A DNA stretch of 64,000 bases. Source: Pedobacter ginsengisoli. Lineage in GTDB: Bacteria > Bacteroidota > Bacteroidia > Sphingobacteriales > Sphingobacteriaceae. A program made the translations under genes and the position numbers. The first letter of the stretch is position 1; the number at the start of each line of letters is the position of its first letter. Positions 27,622 through 34,700 of the stretch are shown here, in pieces. Where the stretch lies: NCBI RefSeq assembly GCF_002736205.1, contig NZ_CP024091.1, positions 186,001 to 250,000 of the forward strand, in the 5' to 3' direction. The notes under the pieces are model-generated. The model was not told where the DNA came from. It made no database searches and worked only from the letters and a program-made list of their open reading frames with translations.

Positions 27622-28659
27622 ATGTACCGTTTAATTAAGCCTATATTTTTTAAATTTGACCCAGAGGAAGTGCATTATTTCGTTGTGAAACGACTGAAAT
27701 GGTTTCACGATCACTTTCCGCTTGGCCAGACTATCCTTAGAGGTAGTTTTGATGTTAACATTAAAGGGCTTGAACGCGAAGTTTTTGGTATTAAATTTAA
27801 AAATCCGGTAGGTCTGGCTGCTGGCTTCGATAAAAACGGAGAATATATTGAAGCATTAAGCGATTTGGGTTTCGGATTTATCGAAGTAGGTACTGTAACG
27901 CCTTTGCCGCAACCAGGTAACGATAAGCCAAGGATGTTCCGTTTGGAAGATGATAGCGCTATCATAAACCGCATGGGTTTTAATAATAAAGGGGTTGATA
28001 CCCTTGCTGAAAGGCTTAGGTTATTAAAAGCCGCTAACAGCGATATTGTTGTAGGTGGTAACATCGGTAAAAATAAAAATACCCCCAATGAGGATGCCAT
28101 AAGTGATTACATAAAATGTTTTGACCGCTTATTTGATGTGGTTGATTATTTTGTAGTGAACGTGAGTTCTCCAAATACTCCCGGGTTAAGGGCTTTACAG
28201 GAAAAAGAACCCTTGATGGAGCTGTTAAATACTTTACAGCAACGCAATAATAAAAATAACGTGAGCAGACCAATTCTGCTTAAAATAGCTCCCGATCTTA
28301 CCAATGAGCAATTGGACGATATTGTTGAGATTGTGATGTCGACAGGTATAGCAGGAGTTATCGCTACCAATACTACTATAGATAGAAGCACATTGCAAAG
28401 CCCCGAGCCACTTAAAAGCGAAATGGGTGGTTTAAGCGGTAAGCCGTTAACACAGCGGTCGGTAGAAGTAGTTAGATATCTGGCTGTCAAATCGAACAAA
28501 GCATTTCCAATAATTGGAGTGGGAGGAATTCATTCTCCTAAAGATGCTCAGGATATGCTGGATGCAGGTGCTTCGTTAGTGCAGTTGTATACCGGTTTCA
28601 TTTATGAAGGGCCCGGTTTAATCAAAAGAATCTGCAAAGAGCTAGTTAAAGCAAGTTAA
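27622..28659 (+). CDS. pyrD: Quinone-dependent dihydroorotate dehydrogenase (class 2)
   Basis: A 345-residue FMN enzyme that oxidises dihydroorotate to orotate in pyrimidine synthesis, passing electrons to membrane quinone. The amphipathic N-terminus ([20 protein letters not shown]) is the class 2 membrane-binding helix. Further signatures are [52 protein letters not shown] (catalytic Ser) and [18 protein letters not shown] 27622 starts the helix; an in-frame GTG at 27583 would overlap the divergent promoter. Confidence 0.96.
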   Translation: MYRLIKPIFFKFDPEEVHYFVVKRLKWFHDHFPLGQTILRGSFDVNIKGLEREVFGIKFKNPVGLAAGFDKNGEYIEALSDLGFGFIEVGTVTPLPQPGNDKPRMFRLEDDSAIINRMGFNNKGVDTLAERLRLLKAANSDIVVGGNIGKNKNTPNEDAISDYIKCFDRLFDVVDYFVVNVSSPNTPGLRALQEKEPLMELLNTLQQRNNKNNVSRPILLKIAPDLTNEQLDDIVEIVMSTGIAGVIATNTTIDRSTLQSPEPLKSEMGGLSGKPLTQRSVEVVRYLAVKSNKAFPIIGVGGIHSPKDAQDMLDAGASLVQLYTGFIYEGPGLIKRICKELVKAS

Positions 28660-28740
28660 ATTATTTCTTGATAAGATAGGGATCTGGTGTAAATTGATAT
28701 CGGGTTCGAATGCCTGCACGTTTTTTGGGTCGTAAGACCA

Positions 28741-28803
28741 GTGTGAGTCCACGTTTTTACTGGGAAAAGGTGGACTCACCGTGGACTCACCGTGGACTTA
28801 CAC
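28741..28803. repeat. Tandem 11-bp repeats with a matching inverted copy
   Basis: GTGGACTCACC occurs at 28770-28780 and 28781-28791, followed by a degenerate GTGGACTTAC at 28792-28801. An inverted copy GTGAGTCCAC lies at 28743-28752, so several alternative stem-loops can form. It lies between pyrD and the IS element, about 80 bp after the pyrD stop. The rest of the 329-bp gap (28660-28988) holds only this patch and a hairpin at 28861. Confidence 0.7.
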
Positions 28804-28860
28804 TAAAGAACTTCTAATTAAAGCAGCACTGAAAAAGCACAAAGTAATGGGTATAAAAAA

Positions 28861-28903
28861 GAGGCCGTATCATTAATCAAACGATGATACGGCTTCCTTT
28901 TTT
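28861..28903. terminator. Bidirectional hairpin on the left flank of the IS element
   Basis: GCCGTATCAT (28864-28873) pairs with ATGATACGGC (28884-28893) around a 10-nt loop. T runs follow on both strands. It can end transcription from pyrD and from the transposase. The stem resembles the hairpin on the other side of the element. Confidence 0.7.
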
Positions 28904-28925
28904 GTTTATTGTGAGATCCGTTCTG

Positions 28926-30632
28926 AGTATTTCCTTACTATACCTTTTTTCTTTGAATATTTCTTGATGCGTACAAAAACCAGCTCTCTTAAGCTGCTTT
29001 TTTCCTTATGTTTTGTGCAATTGCCAATAATCCCCATTCTATTTCTACTTTTTGCTTACCTCTGAGCATGAATCGGCGGAACCCGTGGTTCTGTTTGATA
29101 TTGGCAAAAACAGGTTCTACATCATGACATCGTTTCTTTCTGTGACTGATGCCTCGCTCTGTATTGAGTAGCTGATGTGCTTTTTGCTTATGTCTTTGGA
29201 GATTTTCATTGATTTCTATCAAGCGGTCGTCTTTGGATTTGTGGCAAGCACCGTTTAGTGGGCAATTGTTGCAATTTTTGGCTTGATATCGCCTGACTTG
29301 CTGCTGGAATCCGCTTGTGGTACGTTTTTTAACTATTCCCACAAATTCCATGCTTTGTCCCATTGGACAGATGTAAGCATCTTTTTGTTCATGATAAAAA
29401 AGCTGATTTGCAGCAAAAGGATATTTTTGATTATAGTGTACATTTTGTTGTTTATCAAACATGTTAAACTTAACGAAAGACTCCACCTGTTTTTGCTCCA
29501 ACAGGGCATAATTCTCTTCTGATCCATAACCGGCGTCAGCAGTAAGGGTCTTTGGGGGACGATTGAAACTATTTTCATGTTGCTCCAGGTGTGATTTTAA
29601 AGTTAAGGTGTCTGTAGGATTGGAGTGAATGGTGTAGTTGACAATAAACTGGTTTGAAGTGGATATCTGCACATTATAAGCGGGTTTGAGCTGTCCGTTA
29701 CGCATATGATCTTCTTTCATTCTCATAAAAGTAGCATCCGGATCGCTCTTGCTGTAGCTATTGCGCTGGGCGAGTATTTCTTCCTGATGCTTATACTTGG
29801 CGATAGCTTCGGGATAGTTTTTAGTGAGGTAATGGAGCTTTGCTTTGGTCTTTTTATCAACCTGATCATTGTTAGCCAGTACTTCATTGAGTTTATCAAC
29901 CGCTGCCTGGATGCTTTCCGGACTTACTATTTTGGCTGTAGGCGGTTCAGGTAATAAATCTTCTACCGTAGCCACACTCTGGGCGTAGTTCCAGATTTCA
30001 TCCAACTGCTTTTGCATCTTCGCTTTATTGGTCTGAATGGATTTTTTCCAGACAAAAGTGTACTTGTTGGCATTGGCCTCAATTTTGGTTCCATCGGTAT
30101 AAACTTCATCAATACTTAGTAGTCCTTCTTCGGCCAGATATTTAACCACTTCCTCAAATACACTGCGCAGGGCATGTTTTAAGCGGACACCCCGAAATCG
30201 GTTGATCGTATTGTGATCCGGTTTACTCATGCCGCTCAACCACATGAAAGGAACATTTTCCCGGCAAGCTATGGCCAGCTTTCTACTGGAATACGTATTG
30301 GTCACATAGCCGTAGACCAAAACTTTTAAAAGTAATATCGGATGATAATTGGACGCACCTCTGATGTGGTAAGCATTCAACAAAGGTTCTACATTGATCA
30401 CATTAATAATCTTGTCGACAAGTCTTACAGTATGATCTGCTGGAATCAACTCATCGAAAGTAGGCGGAAACGCCATGAGCTGATGTTGATAATAGGGCTT
30501 AAAAACGGGTTTCTTATTGGCCATATTCACTACTGATTTATATCATAAATATATGAAAATCAATAAGTTAAACCAAATTTAATACTAAAAAAAACAACTT
30601 AAATTGTTAATAATCAAGACTATAGAAATACT
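28926..30632 (-). mobile_element. IS1182-like insertion sequence (ends approximate)
   Basis: A single intact transposase gene flanked by non-coding DNA. Candidate terminal inverted repeats are AGTATTTC at 28926-28933 and its complement GAAATACT at 30625-30632. I see no convincing target-site duplication next to them, so the ends are tentative. The element sits between two hairpins sharing CCGTATCA in the stem. Confidence 0.5.
28989..30530 (-). CDS. IS1182 family DDE transposase
   Basis: A 513-residue transposase of full family length. The N-terminal DUF772-type region (IPADHTVRLVDKIINVINVEPLLNAY, LLKVLVYGYVTNTYSSRKLA, SGMSKPDHNTINRFRG) is followed by the catalytic domain. The likely acidic residues are Asp in YTDGTKIEANANKYTFVW, Asp in LTADAGYGSEENY, and Glu in DVEPVFANIKQNHGFRRF. 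A Cys cluster (NCNNCPLNGACHK) lies before the third motif. The frame is uninterrupted, so it may be active. ATG 30530 or the ATG two codons later could be the start. Confidence 0.92.
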   Translation of the reverse strand: MNMANKKPVFKPYYQHQLMAFPPTFDELIPADHTVRLVDKIINVINVEPLLNAYHIRGASNYHPILLLKVLVYGYVTNTYSSRKLAIACRENVPFMWLSGMSKPDHNTINRFRGVRLKHALRSVFEEVVKYLAEEGLLSIDEVYTDGTKIEANANKYTFVWKKSIQTNKAKMQKQLDEIWNYAQSVATVEDLLPEPPTAKIVSPESIQAAVDKLNEVLANNDQVDKKTKAKLHYLTKNYPEAIAKYKHQEEILAQRNSYSKSDPDATFMRMKEDHMRNGQLKPAYNVQISTSNQFIVNYTIHSNPTDTLTLKSHLEQHENSFNRPPKTLTADAGYGSEENYALLEQKQVESFVKFNMFDKQQNVHYNQKYPFAANQLFYHEQKDAYICPMGQSMEFVGIVKKRTTSGFQQQVRRYQAKNCNNCPLNGACHKSKDDRLIEINENLQRHKQKAHQLLNTERGISHRKKRCHDVEPVFANIKQNHGFRRFMLRGKQKVEIEWGLLAIAQNIRKKAA

Positions 30633-30640
30633 GGTAAACG

Positions 30641-30676
30641 TAAAAGAGCCCGTATCACGATTTATGATACGGGCTC
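30641..30676 (-). terminator. Terminator of the tRNA-Cys / small protein unit
   Basis: GAGCCCGTATCA (30646-30657) and TGATACGGGCTC (30665-30676) form a perfect 12-bp stem with a 7-nt loop. On the minus strand a short T run follows. It lies 22 bp after the small basic protein gene. Confidence 0.8.
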
Positions 30677-30698
30677 CTTATTTTCTTTTAGAAAAAAC

Positions 30699-30875
30699 TT
30701 ATGCTTTTGCAGTAAGTTTATCTAAGATCGCGTTGTTTTTAGCTAACTGATCTTTTGTAGATTGACGTGAACGGCTACCTAATTCAATGTTAGTAGCAAG
30801 TTTTAAGTTTTTCACATCTAACTTTGCGAAAGTTTTATTTCTTCTGTCTTTTCTTTTTAATCTTGTAACTGCCAT
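30699..30875 (-). CDS. Small basic conserved Bacteroidetes protein
   Basis: A 58-residue, strongly basic protein starting MAVTRLKRKDRRNKTFAKLD. Proteins beginning (M)A..RLKRK.R.NK are, to my knowledge, conserved across Bacteroidetes without assigned function; the composition suggests RNA or ribosome binding (inference). A longer reading frame runs upstream through the tRNA-Cys gene and is not credible, so ATG 30875 is the start. It lies 31 bp downstream of tRNA-Cys on the same strand and upstream of a strong terminator, so the two are probably one transcript. Confidence 0.75.
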   Translation of the reverse strand: MAVTRLKRKDRRNKTFAKLDVKNLKLATNIELGSRSRQSTKDQLAKNNAILDKLTAKA

Positions 30876-30906
30876 GTTAATCTTTTTTAATTTATTATAA
30901 ATCTTG

Positions 30907-30977
30907 AGGTCGAGAGCGGATTCGAACCGCTGTAGGAGGTTTTGCAGACCTCTGCCTAGCCACTCGGCCACTCGACC
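30907..30977 (-). tRNA. tRNA-Cys (anticodon GCA)
   Basis: The minus strand folds into a 71-nt cloverleaf. The acceptor GGTCGAG pairs with CTCGACC, with discriminator T as expected for tRNA-Cys. The D stem is GCC/GGC. The anticodon stem GAGGT/ACCTC carries loop CTGCAAA (GCA). The T arm is AGCGG-TTCGAAT-CCGCT. The CCA end is not encoded. Confidence 0.96.
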
Positions 30978-31026
30978 CTATTCAAATTCAGGCTGCAAAA
31001 ATAGTAAATAATACTTACTATGCAAT

Positions 31027-31776
31027 TTATTTCTGCAAATTTCTAATAATATCTGCACAAAGAATTGCTGCTGATATCGCAACGTTCAAAGACTCAGCCT
31101 CTCCAACCCTTGGTATTGTTACCGGATTGGTAATTAAATTTATTATTTCAGGTGTTATCCCTTGTCCTTCGTTACCCAAAATTACTATACCTTCTGTTCC
31201 CCATTTTGTTTCATAAATACTTGTGCCATCCAGAACAGCTCCAAAAATGGGCACCTTAGCATCTTTTAAGAAAGCAGAAAGATCTTCATAATAAATATTT
31301 ACCCTGCTAAGCGAGCCCATGGTTGCCTGTACTGTTTTTGGGTTATAAACCTCAACAGTGTTGTTAGAACATATGATTTGTTTAAATCCAAACCAATCGG
31401 CAGTGCGGATAATTGTTCCCAGATTACCAGGGTCCTGAACTCCATCCAGCACTAAAGAAAATGTCCCTTTCAAGCTACTTATATCAAGGTTGCGGCTTTT
31501 AGGAATGTGCACAAGCGCAAGCACGCCCTGTGGTGTTTGTAAAGTACTAATCTTATCCAGTTCGGCGTTGTTTACTTCAAATAACTTTATATTTGCAGGC
31601 AAATTGGGCAGTAAAGACTGATATTGAGCCAGATAATAAATGCTATGTATTTGGTATGAAGATTGAATAAATTCTACAATAGATTTTATACCTTCAATAA
31701 TAAATATCCCATTTTCTTTACGGTACTTTTTTTGATGTAACGATTTTATATAACCTATCTGAGATTTTGAAAGCAT
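31027..31776 (-). CDS. TrmH/SpoU family RNA 2'-O-methyltransferase
   Basis: A 249-residue SAM-dependent methyltransferase acting on rRNA or tRNA ribose. An N-terminal substrate-binding domain (FIIEGIKSIVEF) precedes the trefoil-knot SPOUT domain with all three motifs: VQDPGNLGTIIRTADWFG, ILGNEGQG and ESLNVAISAAIL. It may correspond to RlmB-type 23S rRNA enzymes, but specificity cannot be read. ATG 31776 gives the normal start (MLSKSQIGYIKSL); a longer frame to 31812 adds nothing family-like. Its start overlaps the divergent TamL start. Confidence 0.92.
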   Translation of the reverse strand: MLSKSQIGYIKSLHQKKYRKENGIFIIEGIKSIVEFIQSSYQIHSIYYLAQYQSLLPNLPANIKLFEVNNAELDKISTLQTPQGVLALVHIPKSRNLDISSLKGTFSLVLDGVQDPGNLGTIIRTADWFGFKQIICSNNTVEVYNPKTVQATMGSLSRVNIYYEDLSAFLKDAKVPIFGAVLDGTSIYETKWGTEGIVILGNEGQGITPEIINLITNPVTIPRVGEAESLNVAISAAILCADIIRNLQK

Positions 31777-34160
31777 ACTATAATAATAAAAGGAATGTCC
31801 ATTTTCATGCAATATTACTATTTATTCTTGTTTTTGTTACGGGATGCTCGTCAACAAAATATATTGCGGACTACCAGTCTATTGTTAAGAATGTAAAAAT
31901 AGACAGTATAGATAAAGCTTTCGAGGAAGAAGCACTCAATTATATTCAAAAAGACATCAGGCCAACATCAACCGTTGGTATCAATGTTATTATTTATAAC
32001 ATGTTCAATACCAAAAATGGTCGTTATAAAACTTCTAATATAAAACCACTTGGTACGCCACCACCGATTCTTGATAGTGCTTTGGTTGAGATTTCGCGCA
32101 GTCAGATAGAGAAATTTCTGATGAGTAAGGGCTATTTTATGGCAAAAGTAAAATCAGAGATAAAGGTTAAAAACAAACGCGCCGATGTTTTTTTTAAGGC
32201 AAATCCTGGCCCTGTTTTTCAGATCAATAAAATAAAGTTCGAGATTCCTGATGAGCTTGTTAGTAAGTTTTATATGGAAAGCAGAGCTGTGCAGACCTAC
32301 CTGAAAGAGGGAATGAGGTATGATGATGATTCTTTGGCTCATGAACGTGACCGGATTTATACGGTGATGAAAGAGAGGGGATATTTCGATTTTGCAAGGC
32401 CTTATGTAAAATATGAGGTTGATTCAAACTTAAATTCGAGCAAGGCTAATGTTACTTTGATTATTGATAACCCTCAGGATAAGCCCAAACATGAGCAATT
32501 TTTTATTGGTGAGGCTAATGTAATTATAGCTCCAAATTCAGATGGTTTCCCTGATACGCTTAATATGAACGATAGGGTTTTTAAGGGATTAAGGTATACC
32601 GATCTCTCTAAAAAATTTAGAAGAAATCCAATAGTACGGTATAATTTTCTTCACCAGGGTGAGTATTATAATATTTATAATGAGAATCTTACCTACGATC
32701 GTATGTATGAGCTTAATGTTTTTAAAAATGTTAAGATAGATTATAACAGGCCAAAGGATAGTGCTAATAAAGTGTTCCCGGTTATTCAGTTAATTCCTCA
32801 AAAAATTATGAGTAACCGTGTTGAGGGCGAGGTGCCCTTTAATGCAGGTACGGTTGGTTTCACTTTGTCAAATACGTACACCAACAATAATCTGTTTCGT
32901 GGTGCGGAACGATTTGAATTTCAGGTTAAAGGGGGGTTGCAATCCAGAATAGGACAGGGTAATTCGCTGTTTAAGGATATTTATCAGCGCGATTTTTCTA
33001 TTAGCGCCAACTTAACTGTTCCGAGGTTAATGTTGCCATTTATTACTGCCCGACCTGGCCGAAGAGGCGGGATGCCGCATACCATATTCTCTACCAGTTA
33101 TGTATATGCACAACAAAAAAGCTTTTTTGAACGACATGTTTTTCTTACTTCATTAACTTATGAGTTTGTTGAATCGAAATCGAAATATCATTCTGTTACC
33201 CCTTTAAATTTTGAATACAGGTTTGGCGGGCTTCTTTTTGATATTAATGATCCGACTAACGGGGAAGAGCTATTTAAGAATTTTTATAATCTTGTTTTGT
33301 TAAACAGGAGAGATATTACCCTTGGTATTAAATACACTTATTCTCTTAATGCCGATAAGCTGTTAACAAATGGAAGCTTTATTTATTTTAGAGGTAGCAT
33401 GGATTTAGCCGGCAATATGCTGCAACTGGCAACAAGTATTGCAGGCGATAAGCCTAATTTGGCCGAAGATAAATATGCTAAAGTTTTCGGCTTACCGTTT
33501 AACCAGTATATGCGGCCGGAACTTGATTTGCGCTGGTATAAAAGCCTTGGTGGTGATAAACAGTTTGTTGCCCGTGTAAACAGTGGAATTGGTTATGCTT
33601 ATGGTAATTCTAAATCGGTTCCGTTTGAGAAGTTGTTTTTTGCAGGTGGTTCAAGCGGTATAAGGGCATGGCAGGCCAGAACATTGGGGCCTGGAAATTA
33701 CGACAGGGGAAAAGAGCTTACTTCTGATAGTGTAAGGAGAGCATTATATGGGCTCGACCAGCTTGGAGAGTTGCATATTGAAGCAAACTTAGAATATAGG
33801 TATAAGTTGCTGAACAAGTTCTTTGGAGCCAAATTAAAGGGGGCTATATTTTTGGATGCAGGTAATGTATGGAATGTTACCAGAACAGGTACACCATCAA
33901 CCTATTTCGATTTCAAAAAGCTGGGTAAACAGATTGCTGTGGGTACTGGTATGGGTTTCAGGTATGATGTTCAATACTTTGTATTCAGGTTTGATGTGGG
34001 GTTAAAACTTAAAGATCCGCAGTTCGAAGGTTCAGATCAATGGATGTTTAAACGGTTCTTTACCGGAAATAAAACATTTAAAGACAACTACTATCTTACC
34101 CATAGCCCGGAAAGGTATCGCTTTGTTCAATACAACTTTGGTATAGGAATGCCTTTTTAA
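31767..34160 (+). CDS. tamL: BamA/TamA family outer-membrane lipoprotein (TamL type)
   Basis: A 797-residue outer-membrane assembly protein. The lipoprotein signal ends at FVTGC (Cys27). POTRA-like repeats occupy about residues 90-370, followed by a 16-strand-type barrel (VNSGIGYAYGNSKSVPFEKLFFAGGSSGIRAW is the conserved BamA/TamA motif region; the end is YRFVQYNFGIGMPF). Bacteroidetes carry a lipid-anchored TamA homologue, TamL, that works with TamB; no tamB is visible here. No in-frame ATG precedes the signal sequence, so the start is TTG 31767, which overlaps the divergent methyltransferase start by 10 bp. Confidence 0.87.
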   Translation: MKAYYNNKRNVHFHAILLFILVFVTGCSSTKYIADYQSIVKNVKIDSIDKAFEEEALNYIQKDIRPTSTVGINVIIYNMFNTKNGRYKTSNIKPLGTPPPILDSALVEISRSQIEKFLMSKGYFMAKVKSEIKVKNKRADVFFKANPGPVFQINKIKFEIPDELVSKFYMESRAVQTYLKEGMRYDDDSLAHERDRIYTVMKERGYFDFARPYVKYEVDSNLNSSKANVTLIIDNPQDKPKHEQFFIGEANVIIAPNSDGFPDTLNMNDRVFKGLRYTDLSKKFRRNPIVRYNFLHQGEYYNIYNENLTYDRMYELNVFKNVKIDYNRPKDSANKVFPVIQLIPQKIMSNRVEGEVPFNAGTVGFTLSNTYTNNNLFRGAERFEFQVKGGLQSRIGQGNSLFKDIYQRDFSISANLTVPRLMLPFITARPGRRGGMPHTIFSTSYVYAQQKSFFERHVFLTSLTYEFVESKSKYHSVTPLNFEYRFGGLLFDINDPTNGEELFKNFYNLVLLNRRDITLGIKYTYSLNADKLLTNGSFIYFRGSMDLAGNMLQLATSIAGDKPNLAEDKYAKVFGLPFNQYMRPELDLRWYKSLGGDKQFVARVNSGIGYAYGNSKSVPFEKLFFAGGSSGIRAWQARTLGPGNYDRGKELTSDSVRRALYGLDQLGELHIEANLEYRYKLLNKFFGAKLKGAIFLDAGNVWNVTRTGTPSTYFDFKKLGKQIAVGTGMGFRYDVQYFVFRFDVGLKLKDPQFEGSDQWMFKRFFTGNKTFKDNYYLTHSPERYRFVQYNFGIGMPF

Positions 34161-34169
34161 ACGTACTGT

Positions 34170-34700
34170 TTAAAACAATCGTTTTAAGCCATCAAATATA
34201 GTTTCGAAGAAAGTTGATAGGTTTAAGCCGTTACTGTGATTGAAATAGATAAATATTAAAAGAATAATCACCGCGGCTATAATAAACTTTCTGAATGCAA
34301 AGGCCAAAAAGATAATCAGAGCCGGAAATAATACCAGCCACATGCTGTTAATTACGTATGGAGTTAGGGTACCATCCTTTTTATGAACATACAAAAGCTT
34401 GCTGTGTGTACCGGTGTCATTCTGATGTTTTATATATACAAATGCAGAGCGTTCAAGCTGTAATGGTAATACTCCTACACCGTCACTAAATTTAATAGAT
34501 TGCGTAAATCCGCTTACGCTAAAGGTATAGGTGCCGTTTATTTTTTCTATAGGTATATCTAATGAATCAGCAGCTATAATAGCAAGCTTGCTGTTTTTAA
34601 GCAGGCTCTCTTTAACTATAAAATTATTGATATCAGCATTTTGAGCATAGCCGGAAACACATATTACTAACAACAAAATCAACAGGTATATTCTTCTCAT
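34170..34700 (-). CDS. Hypothetical exported protein with C-terminal membrane helices
   Basis: A 176-residue protein not matched to any family I know. A signal peptide (YLLILLLVICVSGYAQ) leads into a beta-rich periplasmic part of about 100 residues. Two adjoining helices follow (MWLVLFPALIIFLAFAF and FIIAAVIILLIFIYF) with a short tail. It overlaps the patatin gene start region by 4 bp and is transcribed with it, so a role linked to that outer-membrane phospholipase-like protein is possible. Confidence 0.7.
   Translation of the reverse strand: MRRIYLLILLLVICVSGYAQNADINNFIVKESLLKNSKLAIIAADSLDIPIEKINGTYTFSVSGFTQSIKFSDGVGVLPLQLERSAFVYIKHQNDTGTHSKLLYVHKKDGTLTPYVINSMWLVLFPALIIFLAFAFRKFIIAAVIILLIFIYFNHSNGLNLSTFFETIFDGLKRLF

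Noticed and set aside
28701..28715. T-arm-like GGGTTCGAATGCC before the 11-bp repeats
   Set aside because: No pairing acceptor, D or anticodon arms can be built around it, so it is not a tRNA gene and probably not a tRNA remnant.
30876..30971. N-terminal extension of the small basic protein frame
   Set aside because: The extension runs through the tRNA-Cys sequence; the family start is ATG 30875.
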